From a virus, in the IMG/VR virus record IMGVR_UViG_3300033144_008466, positions 1 through 43,445 of that record: DNA of 43,445 bases; one strand, 5' to 3'. Positions 1 through 8,521 of this stretch are shown one piece after another. The position numbers and the translations under genes are program-made. Each line of letters opens with the position of its first letter. Positions within the stretch are counted from its first letter, which is position 1. The notes under the pieces are model-generated. The model ran no database searches, had not been told where the DNA came from, and saw only the letters and a program-made list of their open reading frames with translations.

Positions 1-888
1 ATCTATTTTAAAATAAATATTTATATCACCTGGTCTGGTAAATTTTACATTTTGAGGAAAGCCTTGATCATCTGTTATTACTACAGTTGTGGCCCCAAAT
101 GATAATATTCCTTGTGGAGTATTGCCCCATATAACAGCGGCAATTTCATCATTATCTCCACCAATAATTGAAGACAAAAATTGATGAGCTGGAATACCAT
201 CTACTACAGCATCAGTTCCATTACTTATAACAACAGCATCTTCTACTCCATCAATATTAAGTAATTGGCCAAATAATGAATCAACAAGATTTTGACCAAG
301 TGCCTGTGTAGATAATTCTCTTCTGATACGAAGTTCAGCATCTGTTTCTTCATCTCTACCTACTGATGCATCAGAACTATTTGTAATACTTGTCCACCCA
401 AAAATAGGAGTTTCAATAACAGTAAGAGTGCCAGCAGCAGCTTCAATTGAACCAGCATCTACACTCTGCATATTAACAGATACACTTCCACCACCCCCAA
501 TAATTGCTTCAGATAAAGTTTCAAAAATTAATCCAGTTGAAACTACACTTGCTTTACTACCTATTGGAATAATAGTTCCAGCAACTCCGCTGATAGTTGC
601 TATTACTGTAGAATTTGTAGCATCTTGTCTTTCTATTCCATTATACATTACTACATTTGATAATTGATTCCCATCAGAAGTAGATGGATATTGAGAATTA
701 TATATATTTTCTTGACTTTCCCATTGATCAGAAATTGATTCAGACAATATACCAATAAATTGTCCAAATCCACTTTGTGGAGTCAAGTCTATATTGTCAC
801 TAAAAGCTAATTTTAAAGCTGTTTCGATTTCAGTTTTTATATCAATTAATCTTTTTCTTTCAAATCCAGCAGCAGTTAAACCACTCAT
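1..888 (-). CDS. Baseplate J-like protein, N-terminal part (runs off left edge)
   Basis: Begins at ATG 888 (MSGLTAAGFERKRLIDIK) and stays open to base 1. The opening segment, with a QSGFGQFIGILSESI-type helix, and the following beta-rich region with RDEETDAELRIRRELS are characteristic of the Mu gp47/baseplate J family, which forms the wedge that surrounds the tail hub. The remaining C-terminal 88 residues are at 43177-43445 at the other end of the window; together they give about 384 residues, a usual length for the family. The start overlaps the stop of the upstream gp25-like gene in an ATGA, so the two are translationally coupled. The family assignment is confident. Confidence 0.9.
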   Translation of the reverse strand, partial: MSGLTAAGFERKRLIDIKTEIETALKLAFSDNIDLTPQSGFGQFIGILSESISDQWESQENIYNSQYPSTSDGNQLSNVVMYNGIERQDATNSTVIATISGVAGTIIPIGSKASVVSTGLIFETLSEAIIGGGGSVSVNMQSVDAGSIEAAAGTLTVIETPIFGWTSITNSSDASVGRDEETDAELRIRRELSTQALGQNLVDSLFGQLLNIDGVEDAVVISNGTDAVVDGIPAHQFLSSIIGGDNDEIAAVIWGNTPQGILSFGATTVVITDDQGFPQNVKFTRPGDINIYFKID

Positions 889-1244
889 ATAGTCACCTCT
901 ACAGATCCAGATAAAATTCCATCATTAACTGAAAAATCAATTCTCAAACCTTTTTCAGAAGCATCAGGAGTTAAATTCAATTCAGTAATATTCTCTACAC
1001 CTTCTGTATCATTTATTTCTTTTCTAAATAATTCATATACATCTTCAATACTACTACCTTGCTCAAAAATAAATTGAGTAAAAGGCAACCCAGTCCTATT
1101 ATCAAGGAACCATTCTTCAAGTAAAAATTGAAGTCTTATTTTCAATCTTTGAATTACTACATCTGATTCAGCAGCAAAAGAAATATCTGAACCATCTAAA
1201 AACATATCATGATTATCATCAAATTTTATATCAAAAATTGTCAT
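885..1244 (-). CDS. gp25-like baseplate wedge protein
   Basis: This 119-residue protein has the GPW/gp25 family pattern: an LDG segment, then a long helix with RLKIRLQFLLEEWFLDNRTG, and a C-terminal beta part. In contractile-tail phages the protein joins the baseplate wedge to the sheath start and contacts the J-like protein encoded next. It lies between spike and J genes with ATGA overlaps on both sides, the usual order spike-gp25-J. The family name 'lysozyme' is historical; no lysozyme active site is visible. Confidence 0.88.
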   Translation of the reverse strand: MTIFDIKFDDNHDMFLDGSDISFAAESDVVIQRLKIRLQFLLEEWFLDNRTGLPFTQFIFEQGSSIEDVYELFRKEINDTEGVENITELNLTPDASEKGLRIDFSVNDGILSGSVEVTI

Positions 1245-1915
1245 TATGAAACCTTTACATCTGTAACTTCAGCAGCTGTCATATCTGCTGTAGTAGAAAC
1301 TGCTTGTGGAACTACACCAGCTGAGTGATCATGTCCATTATAAGCAGTAATAAAATTGTTAAAATCTGTTACAAGTTGATCAAATGCAGCTTTCATATCA
1401 GTAAAAGCAATTACTGAATCAGCACTTCCATTTAAATAAATATCTCCAGCAGGAGTTATTTTTATTGACCCTGATCCATCATTGGTTTTTATCTCCAAAT
1501 TAGTAGAATCAAAATTTGGTATAACATCCTTTTGGTGATACATAACAGGCTCAGCAAAAGCATCACTTAAAGAAAATTTTCTAACATCAAAAGGATTTTG
1601 AATTCCACCTTTAGTAAGCCAAGTGTCAATTGATCTTTCTGTGAAAAGAATTTTTACATGATCACCTACTTCTATTGGAAAAGTAATTGAAAATGTTTTA
1701 CTTCTCCAGTATCTAATTGGAACATTTACAAGCAATGGAAGATTAACCAATACACCATTCATTTTCCGCTGTATAGTTATCTGGGCATCAATCAACTGTT
1801 CTGAATGATTTACTTTTGTTACTACAGCAGGCAGACAAGTGTGAATCTCTTTAAGAGCAGAATCAATAGCTGTTTGAATTACTTTTTCCAAAGAAGTTGT
1901 TGCTTTATCTGCCAT
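1244..1915 (-). CDS. Baseplate central spike, Gp138-type N-terminal domain
   Basis: The 223-residue product has an OB-fold-like N-terminal domain (INAQ-like DAQITIQRKMNG, then PLLVNVPIRYWRS and FPIEVGDHVKILF) typical of the phi92 gp138 spike family, followed by a short beta region and a C-terminal part with NGHDHSAG. The spike caps the tail tube and punctures the outer membrane. I chose ATG 1915 because it forms a TAATG with the hub stop; an upstream in-frame TTG at 1948 would overlap the hub by 34 bases. The HDH sequence resembles the HxH iron-binding tip of non-PAAR spikes, although here about 25 residues follow it. Family call confident, metal role inferred. Confidence 0.82.
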   Translation of the reverse strand: MADKATTSLEKVIQTAIDSALKEIHTCLPAVVTKVNHSEQLIDAQITIQRKMNGVLVNLPLLVNVPIRYWRSKTFSITFPIEVGDHVKILFTERSIDTWLTKGGIQNPFDVRKFSLSDAFAEPVMYHQKDVIPNFDSTNLEIKTNDGSGSIKITPAGDIYLNGSADSVIAFTDMKAAFDQLVTDFNNFITAYNGHDHSAGVVPQAVSTTADMTAAEVTDVKVS

Positions 1916-2766
1916 TAAAATATTCTCGCATTTATTTGAGTTGACCAAGGATTATCATGTGTATCCCCAGTATGGATTAATTTATCAATCCGGTATATTC
2001 CTTTGTTTCTAATAGGTGGTATTTTTCTAAAGAATAAATTGCCAACATTTATTTTTTCACTTATTGATTCCACTTTTATAGTTCTTGCTAATTTTAATTC
2101 AGGAAGTAAAAGGTTGACAACATTAATCCCAACTTCAGTTCTTTCTGGACTTCCAATCATCCCACTGCCCTGATTTATTACTACAGGTGGAACATCACTT
2201 AGCGGGAAGCCAGTTGGAGTTGTTTCAATTACTTCATCATTTACTGAATATTCAAAACCACAATCTTTAGATATTTTGTCCAGCCAATCTTTAATATTTC
2301 CAGACACTTGTAATGCTCTTAATAATGATTTTTTACCAGATAGACAGTTTTTTAATCCTTCAGTGGCACCTTTTGAAATCCCTTGCATTTGCCCTACTAA
2401 TTCATTATATATTTGCTCTGTATCTACTCCAGCTGGTAAAGTTTTATTTATTGTAGCAGCACTTAATATATTTATTCCATCAGCAGCAAATATTTCACTG
2501 ATCCAATCTGGGCCAGTTTTTAAATGAACAACATTTATTATATCTCCAGTAAAAAGTAATGGGATAGAATTGTCTTCATATCCAGCATATAATTGAAGTT
2601 TTAATCCTTTTGCCTCAATATTATTTCTACTGCTTTCAGACAAATTATATATTTTTATATTTCCAAGATTTGGATATCCAACTAAGCTTTTTTCAATTTT
2701 GAAATTAATCCTTAAATCGGTTATTTCAAATCCTGGTATTAAAATTTTAGCTTTTCTATTAAACAT
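1915..2766 (-). CDS. Baseplate hub protein
   Basis: The 283-residue protein starts with beta strands reading LIPGFEITDLRINFKIEK and contains NLGNIKIYNLSESSRNNIE, a pattern of small contractile-phage hub proteins (gp27/gp44 type). It would form the trimer that connects tube and spike, and it lies directly upstream of the spike gene. I use ATG 2766; a TTG 9 bases upstream is also possible. It overlaps the plug gene by 8 bases. No catalytic motif is visible. Function rests on the sequence pattern and on conserved gene order. Confidence 0.78.
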   Translation of the reverse strand: MFNRKAKILIPGFEITDLRINFKIEKSLVGYPNLGNIKIYNLSESSRNNIEAKGLKLQLYAGYEDNSIPLLFTGDIINVVHLKTGPDWISEIFAADGINILSAATINKTLPAGVDTEQIYNELVGQMQGISKGATEGLKNCLSGKKSLLRALQVSGNIKDWLDKISKDCGFEYSVNDEVIETTPTGFPLSDVPPVVINQGSGMIGSPERTEVGINVVNLLLPELKLARTIKVESISEKINVGNLFFRKIPPIRNKGIYRIDKLIHTGDTHDNPWSTQINARIF

Positions 2767-3043
2767 CTTTATCAATTACTTCAAGTAAAAAGGGTTCAAG
2801 GTCTTGTCTTCCTGGATCATTATTATTTTCACTTTTTAAATCAAATGGAATTTGGGGATATTGTTGAAGTATATATTCTTGTGTTATTATTTTTACTCCA
2901 TAAACTAAAATATTTCCATCAGCATCTTTTATATCAATAGTCCAAAACCCAATTTCATTCCATAGTTGTCTAAAAATATATATAATATCAGATATAGAAA
3001 CATTGAAATTTTCTTCTGGATTATTTGTTAATGGTAAATACAT
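2759..3043 (-). CDS. Baseplate plug-type protein
   Basis: This 94-residue protein has the signature of the phage baseplate plug family (described in cyanophage Pam3): a short strand-rich domain with RQLWNEIGFWTIDIKDADGN, then VYGVKI and a proline-containing C-terminus. It lies between the Dit-like and hub genes, where the plug gene is found in related small myophages. Its start overlaps the Dit-like stop by one base (TAATG). Confidence 0.75.
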   Translation of the reverse strand: MYLPLTNNPEENFNVSISDIIYIFRQLWNEIGFWTIDIKDADGNILVYGVKIITQEYILQQYPQIPFDLKSENNNDPGRQDLEPFLLEVIDKDV

Positions 3044-3576
3044 TATACTCCACCTAAACTTTTTAGTCCACCTGAAACAGATGGAACCATTTTATCAGCT
3101 ATATTTGAATCATTGAATTGTTCTTCTGTTATTATTTCTGCTCCAGCAAAAATAATTCCTTTCATAGTAGCAGTAAAAAATAAACCATTAGCAGTATCTT
3201 TATCTTGCTTTTCTGTGATACTGATTATTACAATATTTCTATATTCCTTTAGCCCTTGGATTAAAGTAAATGGAGTTTTATTTATTTGAAGCTCCAAAAG
3301 CTCTTCCCATGCTTCTTTACTCTTTGAAGTACTCTTTGAAAAAACAGTAGGTATCTGTAAAAATTGACCAACCTTGCTGGAACTAATATCACTAACAACT
3401 CCAGAGACAGTAAATGTCATAGGTTCAACAATAATATGATCATTCATATTAGCACCAAACTCAACTGGATTTTCTGTCACTCTTACAGTAGCTGCTGCAC
3501 TTTCGCTTATAATTATATCAAGAGAAACAGTTGATATAAAATTTCCTTTTTTAAAAAACAATTGAGCAATAGACAT
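3043..3576 (-). CDS. Dit-like tail/baseplate protein
   Basis: The 177-residue product matches the Dit-like N-terminal domain seen in small contractile phages: a beta barrel with conserved ITE..VEFGA (here VTENPVEFGANMNDHIIVEP) followed by TFTVSGVVSD. Dit-like proteins form the ring at the distal end of the tube. The gene starts immediately after the tape-measure stop, which is the standard order. The last ~30 residues (ending in VSGGLKSLGGV) are glycine/serine-rich. Confidence 0.78.
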   Translation of the reverse strand: MSIAQLFFKKGNFISTVSLDIIISESAAATVRVTENPVEFGANMNDHIIVEPMTFTVSGVVSDISSSKVGQFLQIPTVFSKSTSKSKEAWEELLELQINKTPFTLIQGLKEYRNIVIISITEKQDKDTANGLFFTATMKGIIFAGAEIITEEQFNDSNIADKMVPSVSGGLKSLGGV

Positions 3577-5037
3577 TTAAACATCCACCTGTGATCCCAA
3601 ATTGGTTTGAGCTCCGCTATACTGCTCATTCAAAACATCTTTGATAGTGGTTCTTATTTTATCAGTATCCCCACCATGAATACTTATGGATATACTTGGC
3701 TTATTAACTGTATTATTTGATGTAGTACTATTTTGAGTAGAATTTGGTGAACGGTTTTGATCTGTTCTTTGTCCAGCCAGTGAAATTGCTGCCATATTTA
3801 TTCCAGGAATTTTATTAATCAGAGCAATGGCATCATTTAAAGGAATAATAAACCAATTAGCTATGGCATTGCCAGCATCTCTTATCATCATCATCATACC
3901 TTCAAAAGCTTCACCACCATCAGTAAAAATTAATGTCCAACCATCTCTTACCATGGCAAGTAAATCAAGTATGGTTCTTAAAACTGCATCAAGTACAGGA
4001 AATTTATTTGCCAGTTGGCCAATAGCTGAATCACCACCTTCAGCAAATTTAATAATATCTTCCAGCACAAGAAGTATAGCAGCAGCTACAGCAATTATTA
4101 GAATAGGCATCAGAAGAGCAGAAGCATTCATAGCAAGTAATAATCCGGTTACCACTATAATCGTATTTTTAAGCCCACCCATCGCATTAACCAGGCTTAA
4201 AACAATGTCTACAACCCTTTTAACAACGGTAAAAATTACTTTAATAGTACCTATTACCCTATCCAAAAAAAGGCTTAAATTCTGCTGTATAAGAGCTTTA
4301 TTTACTTTGAACCATTCTATGAATAATCCATTTGACTCATTAAATTGTTTAATAAGTCTTGTACCAACAGCATTGGCCACCCCAGAAACAACCTTCGTCA
4401 TCCTAAGCATTTCATCATTAAAATCAGCCGCAGCCTTAGCAGCATCTTGATCAATAACAAATCCAAGTGACCTTGCTTCTTCCCTTTGCCTTTTTATTGC
4501 ATCACTACCTTCTTGAATAGCCAGAAGTAAATCACTACCAATTCCCAGCTTCTGGGCAAACTCTAATCTCTCAGCTTGAGTTCCCAGTCTGGATATAGCA
4601 TCAGATACATCATCAAGCATAACATCTGCTTCTTTAAGTCTTCCATTAGCATCTGTTACAGAGATACCCAGCATGCCAAATACTTCTACTCCAGCACCCA
4701 TTCCTCTTGCTGCTTCTGAAGATATTCTGGCAAGATTTTCTAAGGAGCTATTCATGGAGTCAATAGAGCCACCATTTAGCTCAGCAACAAATCCCAATTC
4801 CTGTAAAGCTTTAATATTGATGCCAGTTCTTTGGGCAAATTTTCCAAGCTCATCATGGGATGCTGCTATCTTTTTTGTAAAAATAAAAATAGCAGTAGCA
4901 GCAGCAGTAGCTCCCGCAACAATAGCAGTTAAGCCTTTAGCAGCAGTACCAAGAAACTCATCAAACTTTTCTAATTTTTCATCATCAAAGTCAAAGGTTA
5001 ACTTAGTTATTAAATTCTCAATTACTGTATCAGCCAT
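3577..5037 (-). CDS. Tail tape measure protein
   Basis: At 486 residues this is a short tape measure. The N-terminal part is helical with an Ala-rich hydrophobic stretch (about residues 35-55), followed by the recurring ELGKFAQRTGINIKALQELGF motif block found in many tape measures, a membrane-like hydrophobic region near residues 275-330, and a Ser/Asn-rich tail. Using the general rule of about 0.15 nm per residue, the tail would be roughly 70 nm; this is an inference. Position directly after the frameshifted chaperone pair and before the Dit-like gene supports the call. Confidence 0.9.
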   Translation of the reverse strand: MADTVIENLITKLTFDFDDEKLEKFDEFLGTAAKGLTAIVAGATAAATAIFIFTKKIAASHDELGKFAQRTGINIKALQELGFVAELNGGSIDSMNSSLENLARISSEAARGMGAGVEVFGMLGISVTDANGRLKEADVMLDDVSDAISRLGTQAERLEFAQKLGIGSDLLLAIQEGSDAIKRQREEARSLGFVIDQDAAKAAADFNDEMLRMTKVVSGVANAVGTRLIKQFNESNGLFIEWFKVNKALIQQNLSLFLDRVIGTIKVIFTVVKRVVDIVLSLVNAMGGLKNTIIVVTGLLLAMNASALLMPILIIAVAAAILLVLEDIIKFAEGGDSAIGQLANKFPVLDAVLRTILDLLAMVRDGWTLIFTDGGEAFEGMMMMIRDAGNAIANWFIIPLNDAIALINKIPGINMAAISLAGQRTDQNRSPNSTQNSTTSNNTVNKPSISISIHGGDTDKIRTTIKDVLNEQYSGAQTNLGSQVDV

Positions 5038-5237
5038 TTACTTCCCTTTATTTTGAAGATAAATTTGCTCTTCTTTTATGTCCAATACTTCACTTAAATA
5101 ATATGCATCAGATAAACTGTATACTGTTTTCAATTCGTGTAAGGTTGCCATCTCCCCATTTATTAACCGAGCTATAAATGGATCAACATTTAATTCTCTG
5201 GAGTCAGACTCTCCTTTTCTATGATGGGCAAATCTGA
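5038..5237 (-). CDS. Tail assembly chaperone, -1 frame extension (gpT-like part)
   Basis: Downstream of the chaperone gene the -1 frame is open with no good start and encodes a segment reading ARLINGEMATLHELKTVYSL, followed by SDAYYLSEVLDIKEEQ. That pattern (initiating helix, then LxDAYxLxEVLDxKEE) is typical of the second part of frameshifted tail chaperones. The frame ends with a TAA immediately before the tape-measure ATG. Slippage at CAAAAAG (5238-5244) would give a fusion of about 189 residues. An independent start at the internal ATG would yield only 37 residues. Confidence 0.75.
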
Positions 5238-5606
5238 CTTTTTGAACTCCCCCAGATTAAAATTCACCTCCATTATGAAACCAACTACCTTCCACATCTC
5301 AAATGGCTTGCCTGCAAAATGAGTAGAAAAATCTACTACCTTTGGGACATCTCCATCTTGTACAAATACTCCTTTTTCAAAAAGAGATAGTACAAGGTCA
5401 TTCACTAAGCCATCATCAAAATTTTCCATCAGCTTAGGAATAAGAGCAGCCAATTTTTCTTTCACAGGCTTAGAAGTATCCATTAAAGGAAGAGCACCTT
5501 TGCCCAAAAGTTTAATAAGTTTGGTCTGTACTTTCAATGCCCTCATAGCATCCATCTGAGTCACCAAATAAATAGTAGTACCAATTGATTTACTTTTCTG
5601 TTCCAT
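5190..5606 (-). CDS. Tail assembly chaperone (gpG-like)
   Basis: A 138-residue protein between the tube and tape-measure genes with a sequence typical of tail assembly chaperones of DUF3383-sheath phages: N-terminal TTIYLVTQMDAMRALKVQTKL, then ALPLMDT and a KPFEMWKVVGFIMEVNFN segment. Such proteins bind the tape measure during tail assembly. The reading frame ends inside a region where the -1 frame carries the expected second chaperone part, so a small fraction of ribosomes probably makes the longer fusion. Confidence 0.82.
   Translation of the reverse strand: MEQKSKSIGTTIYLVTQMDAMRALKVQTKLIKLLGKGALPLMDTSKPVKEKLAALIPKLMENFDDGLVNDLVLSLFEKGVFVQDGDVPKVVDFSTHFAGKPFEMWKVVGFIMEVNFNLGEFKKSDLPIIEKESLTPEN
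5238..5244 (-). other. Candidate -1 ribosomal frameshift site (C AAA AAG)
   Basis: On the minus strand the zero-frame codons read TTC AAA AAG TCA. A one-base backward slip lets the A-site tRNA re-pair on AAA, while the P site would re-pair on CAA with one mismatch. From here the -1 frame is open to the stop before the tape measure. A second less ideal run (A GAA AAG) occurs about 27 bases downstream and is an alternative. Confidence 0.5.
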
Positions 5607-5622
5607 ATTTTCCTTTCAAATA

Positions 5623-6045
5623 CTACACAATAGCAGGAGTTAAAAAATCACCTCTGAATACCCATTCCATAGCATTTATTCCTTGACCTCTTGAAACAGT
5701 TGGATACTTTTTTATCCAAGCATTATTTATTACATAGGTCTCACCAGTTTCTTTGTCTTCAATAACCAGCGGATTCACTCCTGTGCCAAGTTCTTTATCA
5801 GCATTATAAATTACAGTTAACTCTTTATTACTTCCTGAATTTTGAAGTAATTTAACAGTAACTGTACACCGATTATCATTGGTCTGTGATCTAACAACAT
5901 CCCCTTTAGCCCCAGCCAAATCATTAAATTGATCAGCTTCTGGTTCAATAACTACTACATCATCTCCTTCTGCAAAACCTTGAAGCTCAAGGATGCCAAA
6001 GATTGCATTAACATTTGAGAAGGAATAGGTTTTAAATTTTGGCAT
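5623..6045 (-). CDS. Tail tube protein (DUF3277 family)
   Basis: The 140-residue product starts KFKTYSFSNVNAIFGILELQ and contains EGDDVVVIEPEADQFNDLAGAKG, which is the DUF3277 pattern found next to DUF3383 sheath genes. It forms the inner tail tube. A clear AAGGAGA ribosome site precedes ATG 6045. Gene order sheath-tube-chaperones-tape measure is intact. Like other tube genes it is probably strongly expressed late. Confidence 0.85.
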   Translation of the reverse strand: MPKFKTYSFSNVNAIFGILELQGFAEGDDVVVIEPEADQFNDLAGAKGDVVRSQTNDNRCTVTVKLLQNSGSNKELTVIYNADKELGTGVNPLVIEDKETGETYVINNAWIKKYPTVSRGQGINAMEWVFRGDFLTPAIV

Positions 6046-6076
6046 ATCATTTCTCCTTATAAAAATGAATTATTAA

Positions 6077-7558
6077 TTATATAAAAACTGTTCCACGAAC
6101 AACAACTTTATTTATGCCACCCTGAAGCTCCGCTGTAAATGTCCCATCAGGAAGTAGTCGATCATCTCTGTCTGATTGAGATACTTCTGACCTTTTTGGG
6201 AAAGAAGTATTGATTGAGCCTTCTACCAAGATGCCTTGCTTTACTCCATATTCATCAAGCCTGCTTTTAAGCCTGGTATCGACAATAGTAATTCCAGCAT
6301 TGGTAAAAGGGATAATGTCTTTTTCAAGAAGTAAAGACATCAGACCTTCTTCAGTTCTGGCCTGAAGAAAATCAATGTTCCTTATGATGTCAATAAATTC
6401 ACCTTCTTTATCTACATTTTTGCCACCACCCATAGTTCCAAGGTAAACAAAATCAGCAGCAAGCACAGTAGTATAGACATTACAATTTACATCCAGAGCA
6501 GCATCCTTTTGAAGCTCAGATAGTACTACAGGCGGGATATCAACTTCAGCACCTTCAGCTATTCCTGCCAATTCTTTAAAAGCCCAGTTTGTAGAGCCAA
6601 CATCTTTAGGTAATTGCTGACCCATCCATGAAGTATCTGGATAAAGAGTATCATTATCATGATAGATACCTGCTGACCTTTTGTAATTGGCATTTTTAAG
6701 GTAGTACAGAAAAGTTGAAGTATCACCCAGAACTAAAGTATTGGCATCATTGGTAGCAATAAGAAACATTTTCCTTCTGCTTTCAATTTCATCAGCCATA
6801 TCTTCAGTTACTGTATCATCACGATATTTTTTCAAAGCTCCCATAGCAGACCAATCACTATTAACATTTTCAATAGCAAGTAATGCCACATCAAAATCTT
6901 CAGCTATCTGACCCTGGGAAAGAATTGAACCACCAAGATTTGTTGGCCCAACTATTACATCTCCATCAAGATAACCAGTTCCACTTATATCTGTTCCAGC
7001 AGGAATGGCTACTGTATCCAAAAGAGTAATTGTGGAAGCTACTCCGGTAGTACTACTGATAATATTAAAACGATTGATTAAGAAATAACAGTCTCCGTTT
7101 GCTCCAAGAGCAGTATCAATTACTGCTGCTACATCAGCCATACTGGTTACAGAAGAAAAATCCAGCCCAGGTAATTCAACCAATCCAGCATCAATAGTAA
7201 CAGCAAACTCACCATCAGAAATTAACTTCCAGACTTCAAAATCAGTTTCAGGTGAACTACCACACTCCAGAAGGGCAGCAATAGCAGCATCTACAAATCT
7301 ACCAAATTGAAGTTCATTCGGCTGATTCTCCAGAAAAGGATTTTGAAAAAAGAAAGCATCTGCAGCTAAAGACTCCTCAGAAGCATCTCCAAAAAAGGCA
7401 TCAACTGCAGCAGCTGAAAGAAAACTTTTGTGTCTTACTGTAGAAGAAAGTAAAAGGGAATCAGTAATCATCATCAGGATACCAAAGCCAGCTGCTGAAA
7501 CCCTGGGAGTATCTTTTCTGATTTCTACATCAACAAATCTTTTTATTGGTCTGGTCAT
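6077..7558 (-). CDS. Tail sheath protein (DUF3383 family)
   Basis: The 493-residue protein has the DUF3383 sheath signature: N-terminal VDVEIRKDTPRVSAAGFGI, an AAAVDAFFG segment, the SAGIYHD/SWMGQQLPKDVGSTNWAFKEL middle region and a C-terminal region ending in NKVVVRGTVFI. Sheath subunits polymerise around the tube and contract. The gene sits between the terminator-type neck gene and the tube gene. An AAGGAGAT ribosome site precedes the start. Confidence 0.92.
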   Translation of the reverse strand: MTRPIKRFVDVEIRKDTPRVSAAGFGILMMITDSLLLSSTVRHKSFLSAAAVDAFFGDASEESLAADAFFFQNPFLENQPNELQFGRFVDAAIAALLECGSSPETDFEVWKLISDGEFAVTIDAGLVELPGLDFSSVTSMADVAAVIDTALGANGDCYFLINRFNIISSTTGVASTITLLDTVAIPAGTDISGTGYLDGDVIVGPTNLGGSILSQGQIAEDFDVALLAIENVNSDWSAMGALKKYRDDTVTEDMADEIESRRKMFLIATNDANTLVLGDTSTFLYYLKNANYKRSAGIYHDNDTLYPDTSWMGQQLPKDVGSTNWAFKELAGIAEGAEVDIPPVVLSELQKDAALDVNCNVYTTVLAADFVYLGTMGGGKNVDKEGEFIDIIRNIDFLQARTEEGLMSLLLEKDIIPFTNAGITIVDTRLKSRLDEYGVKQGILVEGSINTSFPKRSEVSQSDRDDRLLPDGTFTAELQGGINKVVVRGTVFI

Positions 7559-7570
7559 AATGTCATCTCC

Positions 7571-8089
7571 TTATGGTTTTTCGATTATTATAGTATCACC
7601 ATCATCATTTATATTATTGGTCATTTCAACTTTTTGAATAGTCTCAATATTCTCTTCATCTAAAGACCGAGTAAAAAAGAAACAATCAAACTGTGCTCTT
7701 TCTTCCCATTGTTTATTTATTTCTTCAGGGATATCATTAATAACAGTTGCTTTATTATATCCAAGCCCAGCAACAAAAAGTTGATCAGTCACTGTTACTC
7801 TTCCAAGACTATCTTTTAATTTGGTAGCAGTCTGATAAGCTCCAGCATAATAAGTATTTATACTCACAAATAATTCTTCAACATTAGAATAATCAATATC
7901 AACAGAATCATCTCCAAGTAGTGTTAACTCTGATTCTTGAATACCAATTGGAGCATTCTGAATAATATTAATCAACACATAAGGAGTAATAGGCCTGGGA
8001 GCATTTGGATGAGCAAATATAGTTTCAATCCCTGATATTCCAAAAGCCCAAACTCTTATAGCATTTTCTATGTTAACAATATTTAACAT
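7571..8089 (-). CDS. Tail terminator / neck protein (LIC_12616-like)
   Basis: The 172-residue product contains IFAHPNAPRPITPYVLINI followed by a VEELFVSINTYYAGAYQTA region, a pattern shared with the LIC_12616 family of phage neck/tail-terminator proteins. Such a protein caps the tube and sheath before head joining. Position between connector genes and the sheath fits. An AAGGA site lies 7 bases before ATG 8089. The intergenic space upstream (8090-8170) is unusually long for this operon and holds a dispersed promoter-like repeat on the opposite strand. Confidence 0.68.
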   Translation of the reverse strand: MLNIVNIENAIRVWAFGISGIETIFAHPNAPRPITPYVLINIIQNAPIGIQESELTLLGDDSVDIDYSNVEELFVSINTYYAGAYQTATKLKDSLGRVTVTDQLFVAGLGYNKATVINDIPEEINKQWEERAQFDCFFFTRSLDEENIETIQKVEMTNNINDDGDTIIIEKP

Positions 8090-8101
8090 TAATTAATCCT
8101 T

Positions 8102-8165
8102 AAAACCACAGCCCTTAAATCGTGTTTATCAAACTTTCTTATACTCCCCTATACTAAGGTATAGG
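8102..8165 (+). promoter_or_regulatory. Dispersed promoter-like element, copy 1 (antisense to late genes)
   Basis: Contains TATCAAACTTT (8127-8137) and CCTATACTAAGGTAT starting at 8148, with the TATACT box at 8150-8155 exactly 17 bases after TATCAA. The same two blocks at the same spacing recur at 22797 and 39235. The block AAAACCACAGCC (8102-8113) is also shared with copy 3 at the same offset. CTATAC-TAAG-GTATAG forms a perfect inverted repeat. If this is a promoter, it would transcribe the plus strand, against the head-tail connector genes. Confidence 0.6.
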
Positions 8166-8170
8166 TTTAT

Positions 8171-8521
8171 TTATCGCCTTATAGCTATGGCCTTATGATA
8201 TCCGCCTATGTATCTGTGGGCAACATTATACACCAACCAATTTTTACTTTTATATAAAATCAAATCCCCCTTAGTAGTATTATCAACCTGAGGAATTAAT
8301 TCAAATGTAGTATGAATTTTAATTGCCTCTTCAGTTCTTTCCCCTTCTCCAAGTACTTTTAAATCATCTGGAGTAGCATTTTGAATTACTCCTGAAAAAG
8401 AAAGTGCTGCTGGAGAAGCAGCAACCCATCTTCCGGCTGTATAACTTCCAGTATTTCGTGTTCCAGTTATAGTTTGAAGCCAACCATCAAAAGCATCAGA
8501 TACATCATTAAAATTTTCCAT
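8171..8521 (-). CDS. Probable head closure / connector protein
   Basis: This 116-residue protein (TARNTG-like TRNTGSYTAGRWV, then FSGVIQNATPDDLKVLGEGERT) resembles small head-tail joining proteins located between a DUF4054 adaptor, a minor tail-completion protein and the terminator. KGDLILYKSKNWLVYNVAHRYIGG near the C-terminus is typical of stopper/closure proteins. It overlaps its upstream neighbour by one base. The specific role (stopper) is inferred from position. Confidence 0.6.
   Translation of the reverse strand: MENFNDVSDAFDGWLQTITGTRNTGSYTAGRWVAASPAALSFSGVIQNATPDDLKVLGEGERTEEAIKIHTTFELIPQVDNTTKGDLILYKSKNWLVYNVAHRYIGGYHKAIAIRR

Noticed and set aside
428-667. Plus-strand 79-aa open frame
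   Set aside because: It is antisense to the baseplate J gene and has no ribosome site. The minus frame has clear family similarity.
3827-4450. Plus-strand 207-aa open frame
   Set aside because: It is a shadow of the tape measure gene; its composition mirrors the Ala/Ile/Val codons of the minus strand.
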